NCBI RefSeq assembly: GCF_004137685.1
Contig: NZ_QYBB01000015.1
Span: 1 to 64,000 of the forward strand
Length of the DNA: 64,000 nucleotides
Source: Lichenibacterium minor
GTDB lineage: Bacteria > Pseudomonadota > Alphaproteobacteria > Rhizobiales > Beijerinckiaceae
Reading direction: 5' to 3'
The position numbers were made by a program, and so were the translations under genes. Below, one piece after another: positions 37,597-45,726 of the stretch. Within the stretch, counting starts at the first letter, position 1, and every line of letters begins with the position of its first letter. The notes under the pieces were generated by a model. That model had not been told where the DNA came from, did not search any database, and was given only the letters and a program-made list of their open reading frames with translations.

Positions 37597-38556
37597 ATGA
37601 CGAGCCAGGACGAGATGCAAGATCAGCCGTCTCCCGTGCCGGTGGGGGCGGAGGACCGAGTGATGAGGGTTCAGGGAGCGATGGTCGAGGGGACGAGAGA
37701 GCGATCCCCGATGGAAGTGGAGGAGGGAGGGATGGAACAAAACATGAACATTAAGCAGGCGAACGGGCTGAGCGAAGCGGCGCTGGCCATGCTGGCCGCC
37801 ATCGGGCGGCTCGCTGAAGCAGATCGCGCCGCGGTGCTGCGGGCACACGGGCTCGCGCTCGGGCCCCGGCTATGGCGCGTGCAGGACGGAAACAGCCTGC
37901 CGACCCTGACCCGGCTTCTGCCCGATAGAGACCGCGAAGCGATCTACGCGTCCGACGCCTGGGCTGCCGCCCACAGGCCGGTCGAAACGCTGATCGCTTA
38001 CGTGCTGCAGGCGCCCGGCTTGGCGGAGCTGTCGGCCCTGTTGGGCGGCGTACCCCTGGCGAAGTTGGGCACGGCCGCGAAGGTTGCCGTCGTGCGGCGG
38101 ATCGCCGACCTCGGCGCGGCCGAATACGGCGCCTGGTCCCGAGGACCGCAGCGCTACTCGCGGATGAATGGCTTCGACCGCTTCACGCCGGCGCCCCGCC
38201 TGCAAATCGCATCGCAGCATCCACTGTCCCCGGTCAGGCTCGGGCTCCATGGCATCGAGGTCGACCTGCTATGCAACCTTAGTCGCAACCGGTTCGAGGC
38301 GGAGTTCAACGCGAGAGTGCTGCCGCTGCGATTGCAGACGGTCGCGGGCGACGACGTCGGTCGCGAGCTCTGCCGTCGCACCGGCGTCGACCCTCAGATC
38401 CTGAGGCGTCATTATAAGATCGGAACGGGTTACCGCGCGGCGACGGAGGTGACGCTCTTCAGGGCGCAAGCCGACAGCAACGCCCTGGCTAAGCTGGCGG
38501 CCGACATCGTCATCGATCACGTTCTCGGTCTCCTGCCGCGGCGGTCCGGCCGGTGA
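37597..38556 (+). CDS. Unknown protein upstream of exonuclease VII-like gene
   Basis: A 319-residue protein. ATG at 37597 was chosen because GAGGAA lies just upstream. The first 55 residues are Met/Glu-rich and probably disordered; the rest is helical and Leu/Ala-rich, with ILRRHYKIGTGYRAATEVTL near the C-terminus. I do not recognise a family. It overlaps the exonuclease-like gene by 4 bases (GTGA), so the two are probably translated together and may work together. Confidence 0.65.
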   Translation: MTSQDEMQDQPSPVPVGAEDRVMRVQGAMVEGTRERSPMEVEEGGMEQNMNIKQANGLSEAALAMLAAIGRLAEADRAAVLRAHGLALGPRLWRVQDGNSLPTLTRLLPDRDREAIYASDAWAAAHRPVETLIAYVLQAPGLAELSALLGGVPLAKLGTAAKVAVVRRIADLGAAEYGAWSRGPQRYSRMNGFDRFTPAPRLQIASQHPLSPVRLGLHGIEVDLLCNLSRNRFEAEFNARVLPLRLQTVAGDDVGRELCRRTGVDPQILRRHYKIGTGYRAATEVTLFRAQADSNALAKLAADIVIDHVLGLLPRRSGR

Positions 38557-40349
38557 GCGGCATGCCGCATGAACCCACGCCGGCGCGTCGCTCCGCGCCG
38601 CCCCGACCATCGGCGCCGCCGACCGACACCGCGGCAATGATCAGCGCCACGCCGCCCGGCACCGTCACGCTTGGCCGACTGCTGGCGCGCGCCGGCGAGG
38701 CCGTGCGGGTGGGACTGCCCGAGCCGATGTGGGTGTTGGCGGCAGTGGCCGCTGCTAAGCCCGCGCGCGGCGGCCATACATTGGAGCTGGTCGAGGCGGA
38801 AGCGTCTGGAGCCAGCGGGCAGTTGCGCGCCTACCTGCCGGACTCTGCCGTCGAAGCGCTGCGTCGGGTCACCGGGCACGCCATCATCGCCGGCCATCTA
38901 GCCGGGCTCACGGCGGTTTTGCAGCTCCGCTGCAACTTCGACGCACGATGGGGGCTTTCGGCGCGGGTGACGGCGCTGGCACCGGGGTTGGAAACGTCCC
39001 TGGTGGCGCGGGCCGTGGAGGCGGCTCGCGCCCGCCTCCGTGCCGAGGGGCTGCTGGACCGGCAGCGCCAGTTGCCGCTCCCGCGCGATGTGACGCGCGT
39101 CACGGTCGTGCATCCGCACGATGCCGCCGGTTGGGCCGATGTTGCGGGTGAGTTGCGTCGTTGGGCAGCAGCGGGCGTTCTCACGTTCCGTTCCATGCCG
39201 GTGCCGTTCGAGGGCGCAGATGCGGCGGCGGGGCTCGCCTCGGCTGTCGGTCGCGCCACATCGAGCTTCGACGGAGTCCTGCCTGATCTACTTTTGGTTG
39301 TACGCGGAGGCGGCGCTCGGGCTGGTCTCGCCCCGCTCGACGACGAGGGGCTCGCCCGCGCCATCGCGACGGCGCCGGTGCCGATCATCACCGGGATCGG
39401 CCACGCCTCGGACTCGACCCTGGCCGACGATGTGTCCCTGCGGACGGACACGCCCAGCAAGGCCCTGGCGTTTGTTCGAGAACTGATTGTGCAGCCTGCC
39501 CGGCGCGCGCGGATCGATTATGCCGCCATCCTGGCGGCCGCATCGGGCGGCGTCGATCGGGCTGCGCCTAGGTTGGCCGCCACCGAGCGGCTCGTCACGG
39601 CCGAGGCGCTCCGGCACGCCGGTGTCGCTTCGGAGCGTCTACACCGCAACTGGGGTGCGGTCCGCGAGGCCGCCCAACAGGCGCGCGGGCAGCTGGCGCG
39701 TCTCGACGACGCTCTCGACCACATCGTGGCTGACGTCGCCGGGGTACTGCCCCTCCACCTCGGCCGAACGACGTCCGAACTCGCTGCGCTGATGGAGGCG
39801 ATCCGGGCCCGGGCAAGACGGGATGGCGACCGGGCCGATGATGGCGCCCGCCACCTCGACGTCGTTGCGGACCGTGCCGTCTCGCTCCTCGACACAGCGG
39901 CCACGACTCTTCTGACGCTCGGCGGGGCGGCGAAAGCAGCCGCAGTCGCCAAGGTCGCCCGCGCTTCATCGGAACTGGAGGCGCTCACGCAGACCGTCCG
40001 TGAGCGAAGCCAGAGGCATGTGACCAGTACGGATGACGGGAGCCGCGCGGTCGCCACCATCGAGGCCGCGGTCGCCGAAACGTGCCGTGCCCAGCTCGTC
40101 GAAATCCTGCGGTTGCTCGAAGCGATCGAGACCGCCGTCGATCGACGCCTGGCCGCGGCTGAAGCCGCACTGGATCGCGCGCTGGCGACACTCGACGGCG
40201 CAGACCCTGCCAACATCCTGCGTCGAGGCTTTGTCCTGGTGATGGACGGGCAGGGGCACCTCATCACCTCCGTCGCGGCCGCCACGGCGGCCGTGGACCT
40301 CGTCCTCAGCCTCGCCGACGGCATGATCGCCGTACGGCTAACCACATAA
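38553..40349 (+). CDS. Exonuclease VII large-subunit-like protein
   Basis: A 598-residue XseA-like protein, longer than chromosomal XseA (about 450), starting at GTG. The OB-like N-terminal part (about 35-145) is followed by LRAEGLLDRQRQLPLPRDVT, VVHPHDAAGWADV and the core DLLLVVRGGGARAGLAPLDD with PIITGIGHASDSTLADDVSL and TPSKA. These match XseA positions, including the Arg of RGGG and the His/Asp of GHxxD. The Glu normally after that His is Ala here. A long helical region (about 310-560) and DPANILRRGFVLVMDGQGHL complete the XseA order. It probably degrades single-stranded DNA. A small-subunit-like gene follows. Confidence 0.8.
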   Translation: MSGMPHEPTPARRSAPPRPSAPPTDTAAMISATPPGTVTLGRLLARAGEAVRVGLPEPMWVLAAVAAAKPARGGHTLELVEAEASGASGQLRAYLPDSAVEALRRVTGHAIIAGHLAGLTAVLQLRCNFDARWGLSARVTALAPGLETSLVARAVEAARARLRAEGLLDRQRQLPLPRDVTRVTVVHPHDAAGWADVAGELRRWAAAGVLTFRSMPVPFEGADAAAGLASAVGRATSSFDGVLPDLLLVVRGGGARAGLAPLDDEGLARAIATAPVPIITGIGHASDSTLADDVSLRTDTPSKALAFVRELIVQPARRARIDYAAILAAASGGVDRAAPRLAATERLVTAEALRHAGVASERLHRNWGAVREAAQQARGQLARLDDALDHIVADVAGVLPLHLGRTTSELAALMEAIRARARRDGDRADDGARHLDVVADRAVSLLDTAATTLLTLGGAAKAAAVAKVARASSELEALTQTVRERSQRHVTSTDDGSRAVATIEAAVAETCRAQLVEILRLLEAIETAVDRRLAAAEAALDRALATLDGADPANILRRGFVLVMDGQGHLITSVAAATAAVDLVLSLADGMIAVRLTT

Positions 40350-40372
40350 CCCAACCCGTTCGGAGAAAAATC

Positions 40373-40600
40373 ATGAAGACTGGTATCCCCACCGGCACCG
40401 AGACCTACGCTTCCGCCTACGCTCTTCTGTCGCAGATCGCTGAGAAGCTCAAAACGTCAGGTTCTGCCGCAAACGTAGACAGTATAGTGGAAGACCTGAG
40501 AGCGGCTCGACTGGCCTATGCCACCTGCAAATCGAGGCTCGAATCCATCCGTCGCGAGGTGGAGGCGGAGGTCGAGGCTGCCGATGAAGCGAACGTCTGA
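40373..40600 (+). CDS. Exonuclease VII small-subunit-like protein
   Basis: A 75-residue helical protein starting at ATG with CGGAGA upstream, 23 bases after the large-subunit-like gene. The pattern TYASAYALLSQIAEKLKTSG, then YATCKSRLESIRREVEAEV, fits XseB, which wraps the large subunit. Position directly after an XseA-like gene supports the call more than the short sequence does alone. It would be the stoichiometric partner of the mobile-element exonuclease. Confidence 0.65.
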   Translation: MKTGIPTGTETYASAYALLSQIAEKLKTSGSAANVDSIVEDLRAARLAYATCKSRLESIRREVEAEVEAADEANV

Positions 40601-40858
40601 CGGGTCACCGCATCACCGATGACGGGCGAGCAGGGCCGGTCGGCACGAGGATGCCCTATCAGGCTGTTCGGTCGCGCCCGGTCCAGACCTCCAGGGATCG
40701 CCACGCGCCCGCGGGATCGGTCGCGGGCGTCACCGTCCGACGTTGCCCGGCAAGCCTTCATGATCAGCGACGGCCGGACATCCTGTGAGGTTCGGAGCAG
40801 ACAAGTACGATCCAGCGAAGGATCAACCCCAGCATTAAAGAAGGACGGAAGAAACGCC

Positions 40859-41053
40859 ATGACCCAATCTGCATCGATCGCGGATGAACCGATCGAAGCC
40901 CTGGTCAGCCAGACATCCATCGTCGATCCCGACGTTCCGACAGGGCAGACGCATACGGCCGAGCAGGTGCGTCGATTGTCGGCATCCCGACGCAGCCTTG
41001 CTGGCGACATCGGCCTCGCGGTCGGCGCTCGTTCGCGAGGGGACAACCGATGA
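40859..41053 (+). CDS. Small unknown protein
   Basis: A 64-residue protein (MTQSASIADEPIEALVSQTS at the start). ATG at 40859 was chosen for the GGACGGAAG ribosome site; an open frame reaches 40619 but without a good start. No domain was recognised. It overlaps the next gene by 4 bases (ATGA), which supports both starts. Confidence 0.5.
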   Translation: MTQSASIADEPIEALVSQTSIVDPDVPTGQTHTAEQVRRLSASRRSLAGDIGLAVGARSRGDNR

Positions 41054-41868
41054 CCGAAGCGGATCGCGGCATGACCGGCACGGAGAACGGGCAGCTGGTC
41101 GCCCCGGATCGTCAGGCGCGCTACGACGCCGGCGCGCGATCTCTCGCGACAGGTGACCAGGGCCGTCTGGTGGTTCGACACGCCAGGGCCAGCGCTGTCC
41201 TCGCTGGATCGGGAGATGACCGCATCGCGCGGGGGGCCGCAATGACCGCCGCCGTGGAGGCATTGCGTCTGGTGGCGACGCCGGCGCGATCGGCGCAGGA
41301 CTTCGGCGCCAAGCGCGCGGCGCTGAGGGACTTCATCGCTACCATCGTCGACGAGACGCGACGGGACGACCTGAGCAGCCTGCTCGACGCGGGCCTGTCG
41401 GTCGAGGCCGAGATGCGGATGACCGCCGGCCTGCCGATGCAGGGCCACCGGCTCGGAGGATGGTTGACGTCGAGCTTGGAGGGCGGGACCCAGGCGGCGG
41501 AGCCCGGCTTCGCCGTGCTTCCGGCCCAGGCAATCCCCACCGGCGATCTCGCGCTCTACGCTACGGCGGCATCAGCCGGTGACGTGGACCGGACCCTGGC
41601 CGATGCCATCCAGATCATCTCGGACGTGATCGTGCTCCGGAAGCGGGGGGCCTCGACCAAGGGGGCCTGGAACTGGCTCGAGCGGATCGCCTTCTCGGTC
41701 TGCGCGCGCCCGATGGGTTCGCTCCTCGCCGAGGATGAGGATCGAAACACGCTCGGTATCCTGATGCGCACCCTGGAACGGCGGCGCCCCCTGGCGGCGG
41801 CGATCCTCCGGGTCAGGATCGAGCGAGGTGACCGACGCGTCACCGAGGTCCAACACGGAAAGACCTGA
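41050..41868 (+). CDS. Unknown protein of the mobile element
   Basis: A 272-residue soluble, mostly helical protein. Recognisable stretches are FGAKRAALRDFIATIVDETR and RKRGASTKGAWNWLERIAFS, followed by LGILMRTLERRRPLAAAILR. I do not know the family. It overlaps the preceding 64-residue gene by 4 bases and has similar codon use to the other genes of the element. Confidence 0.6.
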   Translation: MTEADRGMTGTENGQLVAPDRQARYDAGARSLATGDQGRLVVRHARASAVLAGSGDDRIARGAAMTAAVEALRLVATPARSAQDFGAKRAALRDFIATIVDETRRDDLSSLLDAGLSVEAEMRMTAGLPMQGHRLGGWLTSSLEGGTQAAEPGFAVLPAQAIPTGDLALYATAASAGDVDRTLADAIQIISDVIVLRKRGASTKGAWNWLERIAFSVCARPMGSLLAEDEDRNTLGILMRTLERRRPLAAAILRVRIERGDRRVTEVQHGKT

Positions 41869-41963
41869 GCCCGGCGACTCGTCGAGATTCGTGAAGGGCG
41901 CGCCACGCAGCAGATCAATACAGAGACCGCCTTCGCTTTCAACACTGAGATGAGGAGATACCG

Positions 41964-42362
41964 ATGAACGAGAATGACCGATTTTATGTCGTGGAGGCGC
42001 CACGTCGTCCTGCAAAGCCACAGTTCTCGAGCCCGTCTTTGCAAGCCTGCGTCGACCACGTCACGTCGAGAAATCGTCCGGGCATGATCAGGCTGGCGAT
42101 CTGGTCTGTTGCCGATCCACCGGACGAAGGGCCGGACGCCGCGATCTGCGTGCCGGCACGATTGACGTCGGACTGGCAGGCGCTCGCCCTCGATGCCGTC
42201 GAGCGATGGGACGAGCGCTGGCTGTTGATCGAATCCACACCGTTCCACCATCGATCCGAGGCGAGGGAGGATCTCGTGCAAGTCGTGCTGACCGCGCTCG
42301 TGAATGCCGCTGCGAGAGGGATAGGTTTGGCGGAGCTCGAGGAGATCGATGTCGGGTTCTGA
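41964..42362 (+). CDS. Unknown protein of the mobile element
   Basis: A 132-residue soluble protein starting at ATG with AGGAG 5 bases upstream, a strong signal. It includes FYVVEAPRRPAKPQFSSPSL, RWDERWLLIESTPFHHRSEA and ends GLAELEEIDVGF. It has no signal peptide, membrane helix or known domain. Its good ribosome site and even codon use make it a credible gene. Confidence 0.6.
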   Translation: MNENDRFYVVEAPRRPAKPQFSSPSLQACVDHVTSRNRPGMIRLAIWSVADPPDEGPDAAICVPARLTSDWQALALDAVERWDERWLLIESTPFHHRSEAREDLVQVVLTALVNAAARGIGLAELEEIDVGF

Positions 42363-43013
42363 CCGCTGACGGATCATCCACGGTCGGCGGGGACGATGAA
42401 GGACGACGGACGGGCGGCCGGTGAAGCTCGCTCAGGTGAGCTGACCACCGGCGTCGGTAAGCCGCCCGAGTTCGAGCGCGCGAGAGGCAGCGGCAGCGAC
42501 AAGATCGGCGAAACCGGCGAGGGCGCGAAGGTGACCGCGGCACCCCCAGGCGCTCACCTGCAGGATGCCGGGTGACAAACTCTGGGCTCTCGGGAGGCCG
42601 GGTCGAGGTGGAGGCCGGGTCGAGATGCACCTTGGCGCCGATGGACCAGTCACGTCAGCTCAGGCGATCTGCAGACAGCGTCGCCATGGCCGGAGCCACG
42701 CCTGTCCGCTGGCCGAGGCTCATCACCTCGACCCTGCGCCGGGGCGGGTCGTGCCGCATCCCTGACGAGGTTCTGGGAGGCCTGGACACGACCGCGATGC
42801 GGCGCCGCTCCACAGGCTGCCGTCACACAGCCGCAGAGCTCGTAGTTACCCAGGACTCGAGCAGGATCAGTTTCGGTGGAGCCTCGATTAACAGACCGGA
42901 ATGAGACCGAGACGAAGTTGACCCTTCACCAAAGCAGGCATCAGCACGCAATAAGTATGAGTTGATCCAATGATGGATTGACCCCAGGCAGAAAATTAGA
43001 AAAGGCGAATACC
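42363..43013. other. Long gap before the last element gene
   Basis: These 651 bases have short overlapping frames on both strands without family-like sequence or good starts. The last 130 bases, up to the gene at 43014, are AT-rich and probably carry its promoter. Confidence 0.45.
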
Positions 43014-44051
43014 ATGACACAAATCCTGAGCTCTTATGAACTGATCGACCGTCTCGTCCGGCAAACCTTTGGAGTCGAACCGGATGTGATGGCGACACTG
43101 GCACACGGAGACGCAGAGGTGCAACTCCGACGTCTGCCCGACACAAAACCGTCTTCGGACCCGCATGATGGGGTTGAAGTTTTCGTGCGCAGAGTTGTCG
43201 CGATTTCAGTGGCGATGCGCCATCACCGCGGCGCCGTCACGCTCTATACCGACCAACAGGCCCGGGCCGCAGGCTGGCCGTCGGCGAGGCTCGCCAACAT
43301 GGCGATCATCCTGTCGTGGGCCCTATACATCTCGCAAGGTGAGACCTTGTTCGTGCCGCTGTTGCTCGAAGCCGACGAGGATGACGGTGACTATGCTGAC
43401 GTGCTGCTCGGCATCGATATCGACCTGCCTGCGTTCGATGTGCTTCGTCACGAGCTGTATGGAAACTGCAGTGTCGTCACCGATCCAGTGGAGCAGATTG
43501 ATGAGACCCACATGGCCGCGCCCATCTGCAGAGGGCGGCACCTCGTCCGACTGGATGCGCTGGCGGCCGAATGGTTCGGCATCGATACATCGGCAATCAG
43601 CTTGCCGTCTGACCTTCACTATCCGAAGATGAAAAGCGCAAAAGCGCGTGGGGTGGCATTATTTGTGTGGCTGATCAACGAAGCGCTAGACCTGGGGGCC
43701 GACATGCGACGTGAGATGATCGAGGCTGTGCGCGTCAAGACTGACGGTGACGCCGCGGTCGCAGCGGAGCCGGGTGCGAAAGCCTCGAATGCCGTGCTTC
43801 TCTTGGCAGCCTCGATCCGCCACGGTGAGGGCTGGACTGTTCACACCCTGCAGCCACGAGACGGCGTAGCTGCAGCCCTCGTCGAGGCCGGTCGGCGAAT
43901 GCAGGAGGATCGCCGACGAGCGGGCGGCGACGAAGAGGCGAAGACCGCCATCTACTACGAGGCCCAAGACTTCGCGGCCCGTGAGCACGTGCATGTCGGA
44001 CGACGTAACATCAATCGGGTGGCGTGGCGTCTGATCGAGGCCACTGCCTGA
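43014..44051 (+). CDS. Unknown protein at the right end of the element
   Basis: A 345-residue protein; ATG at 43014 was chosen with AAAAGG upstream (a TTG at 42978 would add 12 residues). It is acidic in the middle (LLLEADEDDGDYADVLLGID) and ends VHVGRRNINRVAWRLIEATA. No known domain was seen. It is the last plus-strand gene before the chromosomal ECF sigma operon on the other strand. Codon use is less GC3-biased than in the chromosomal flanks, in line with transfer. Confidence 0.6.
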   Translation: MTQILSSYELIDRLVRQTFGVEPDVMATLAHGDAEVQLRRLPDTKPSSDPHDGVEVFVRRVVAISVAMRHHRGAVTLYTDQQARAAGWPSARLANMAIILSWALYISQGETLFVPLLLEADEDDGDYADVLLGIDIDLPAFDVLRHELYGNCSVVTDPVEQIDETHMAAPICRGRHLVRLDALAAEWFGIDTSAISLPSDLHYPKMKSAKARGVALFVWLINEALDLGADMRREMIEAVRVKTDGDAAVAAEPGAKASNAVLLLAASIRHGEGWTVHTLQPRDGVAAALVEAGRRMQEDRRRAGGDEEAKTAIYYEAQDFAAREHVHVGRRNINRVAWRLIEATA

Positions 44052-44392
44052 ACGGCGATCTGGGTTGCCGCAGCCAACGAATGGTCCTGTGTGCGGCGAT
44101 GCCCGCTTGCCCGCCGCCCCTGTTGATGTCTCAAGCGAAAGATCTCGAATGCAGCCGATACCTGAAGCTGCTGCTTCTCAGGCCGGGTCAGCAGCATCGT
44201 ATTCTGCCGCAACGAAATCCTCGGAACGCTCGTCGGGCTTGTTACATGGGAACGGCGGATCTGGGTGGAAAGCGGAACGGCCGCTGTTGAGGGAGCGGCT
44301 GGAATAAGCGGGCGCTCGTGTGCCAGTCAGCATGACGCTATCCGTGGTCGTCTGACTTCAAACATTTCGGGACGAAGCACTTCGACATCGCC
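44052..44392. other. Right border of the accessory island
   Basis: These 341 bases lie between the last element gene and the convergent anti-sigma gene. No gene, tRNA or repeat matching the left border was found. The border is placed here by gene content only. Confidence 0.4.
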
Positions 44393-45193
44393 TTATAGGC
44401 GAGGAGCATCTCTCGGAGCCGTTTCGAACTGCAGCGCCGCCGCCTGCGCGACAGCGAGCAGGCCCGCCCGATCCATCTGGGCAGAGACCGCAAAGGTGAG
44501 GTCGCGCTCTGAGCGGTAGAAGGTCGAGATCCCATCGCTCTCCGAAAAGCGCAAGTCCGTGCCTGCCACCATGCCGACCCGAGCGTAGACGGTGAGCCGT
44601 ATGCCACGATCATCGTCATACATCATCAGCGCCGCCGTGCGCCCCGCGCCATCGGGCAGCACGCGTCCTCCCATAAGGCGGAACCCCTGCGGCCCGAGGT
44701 CAGGAGGCACGATGCTGCGGTCGAGCCGGTTCGACAGCCAAGTCGAGAGCTGCGCGTCCCCCGCCTCGGCCCGGACCTCGACCGGGTGACGGATCTCGAC
44801 CGTGAAAGTGCGGTAGGCCGCCACCGCGTCGGCGGTCAATCGACGATCGGGATCGGGCGTTCCTGCGAATCCGCCGTGGGCCAGCCACCCCGCTCCGCCG
44901 CCCAGCGCGACAAGTGCCAGCACGGCGGCGACACGACCTAGCATCTGCATGCGGCCGCGTCGGATCTCGGCCTGGAGACGGTCCACGCGCAGCCGCGCCG
45001 GTATAGGCTCCTCGAACTTGGACTGGAGGGCTTCGCGGAGCGCGAGGTCGTTCTCCGCCATGGCGTCTTGTCGCCGTGCCGCCTCGGAATGAGCCGCCAG
45101 ATAGCGCTCCACTAGGGCGCGCCGCTCGGGCGGGAGACGGCCGTCGAGCGCCGCTTGGAGATCGTCTTCGCCGATCGGCCTGGGGTCGCTCAT
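44393..45193 (-). CDS. Membrane anti-sigma factor
   Basis: A 266-residue protein that should hold the ECF sigma factor inactive at the membrane. The N-terminal cytoplasmic part (about 1-80; DDLQAALDGRLPPERRALVE) has the arrangement of an anti-sigma domain but lacks the HxxxCxxC zinc motif. One membrane helix lies at about 85-105 (VAAVLALVALGGGAGWLA), and the rest is periplasmic. It overlaps the sigma gene by 4 bases (ATGA), the normal arrangement for a sigma/anti-sigma pair. The signal that releases the sigma factor is unknown. Confidence 0.9.
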   Translation of the reverse strand: MSDPRPIGEDDLQAALDGRLPPERRALVERYLAAHSEAARRQDAMAENDLALREALQSKFEEPIPARLRVDRLQAEIRRGRMQMLGRVAAVLALVALGGGAGWLAHGGFAGTPDPDRRLTADAVAAYRTFTVEIRHPVEVRAEAGDAQLSTWLSNRLDRSIVPPDLGPQGFRLMGGRVLPDGAGRTAALMMYDDDRGIRLTVYARVGMVAGTDLRFSESDGISTFYRSERDLTFAVSAQMDRAGLLAVAQAAALQFETAPRDAPRL

Positions 45194-45696
45194 TTCACCC
45201 TCCGCAGGGCGGGTGCCCGCTCGCCGTCGAGCAGACGGCGCAGGTTCTCGCGCGCCCGGCTCAGCCGCGACATCACGGTGCCGAGCGGGATGCCGAGCAC
45301 GGTGCCGGCGTCCTCGTAGGACAGGCCCTCGACCCCGACCAGGAGCAGCACAGCGCGCTGTTCCTCGCTGAGGCTCCGAAGGCCGCTCACGATGTCGCGC
45401 CGCAGCAGGGCGCCATCCTGGTCTGGGGGCGTCGGGGTATCCTGGTCATTCAGCTCGTCCATGGCGCCGCGGCGGCGGTCGCGGCGCTTCCCGCCGATGT
45501 AGAGGTTGTGCAGGATCGTGAACATCCAGGCCCGCAGGTCACCGTCTGGCCGGCGCAGGAACCAGCGGCCGAGCGCTCGCTCCAGCGTGTCCTGCACGAG
45601 GTCGTCGGCCGCCGCGGCATCACGCGTCAACGCGTAGGCATAGCGCCGCAGCGCCGGGATGTGGGGCTCGACCTCGGCCGCGATCCTGCTCGACAT
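45190..45696 (-). CDS. ECF-family RNA polymerase sigma factor
   Basis: A 168-residue sigma factor with region 2 (LRRYAYALTRDAAAADDLVQ followed by DTLERAL, then DLRAWMFTILHNLYI) and region 4 (LRSLSEEQRAVLLLVGVEGL, then YEDAGTVLGIPLGTVMSRLS). It directs RNA polymerase to stress genes when its anti-sigma partner lets go. It is the fourth gene of a five-gene minus-strand operon, with the extracytoplasmic proteins encoded upstream. An ECF-like promoter in front of the operon suggests autoregulation. Confidence 0.95.
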   Translation of the reverse strand: MSSRIAAEVEPHIPALRRYAYALTRDAAAADDLVQDTLERALGRWFLRRPDGDLRAWMFTILHNLYIGGKRRDRRRGAMDELNDQDTPTPPDQDGALLRRDIVSGLRSLSEEQRAVLLLVGVEGLSYEDAGTVLGIPLGTVMSRLSRARENLRRLLDGERAPALRRVK

Positions 45697-45726
45697 CGCT
45701 CCCGCTCCCGGCCGCCGCCCGCACCG

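Noticed and set aside
42572..42904. 110-codon plus-strand frame in the gap before the last element gene
   Set aside because: It has no good ribosome site, low-complexity Arg/Ser-rich composition and no protein-like pattern.
24136..44392. CRISPR array, transposase or integrase within the island
   Set aside because: No regular repeat-spacer pattern, DDE or tyrosine recombinase motif was seen in any frame.
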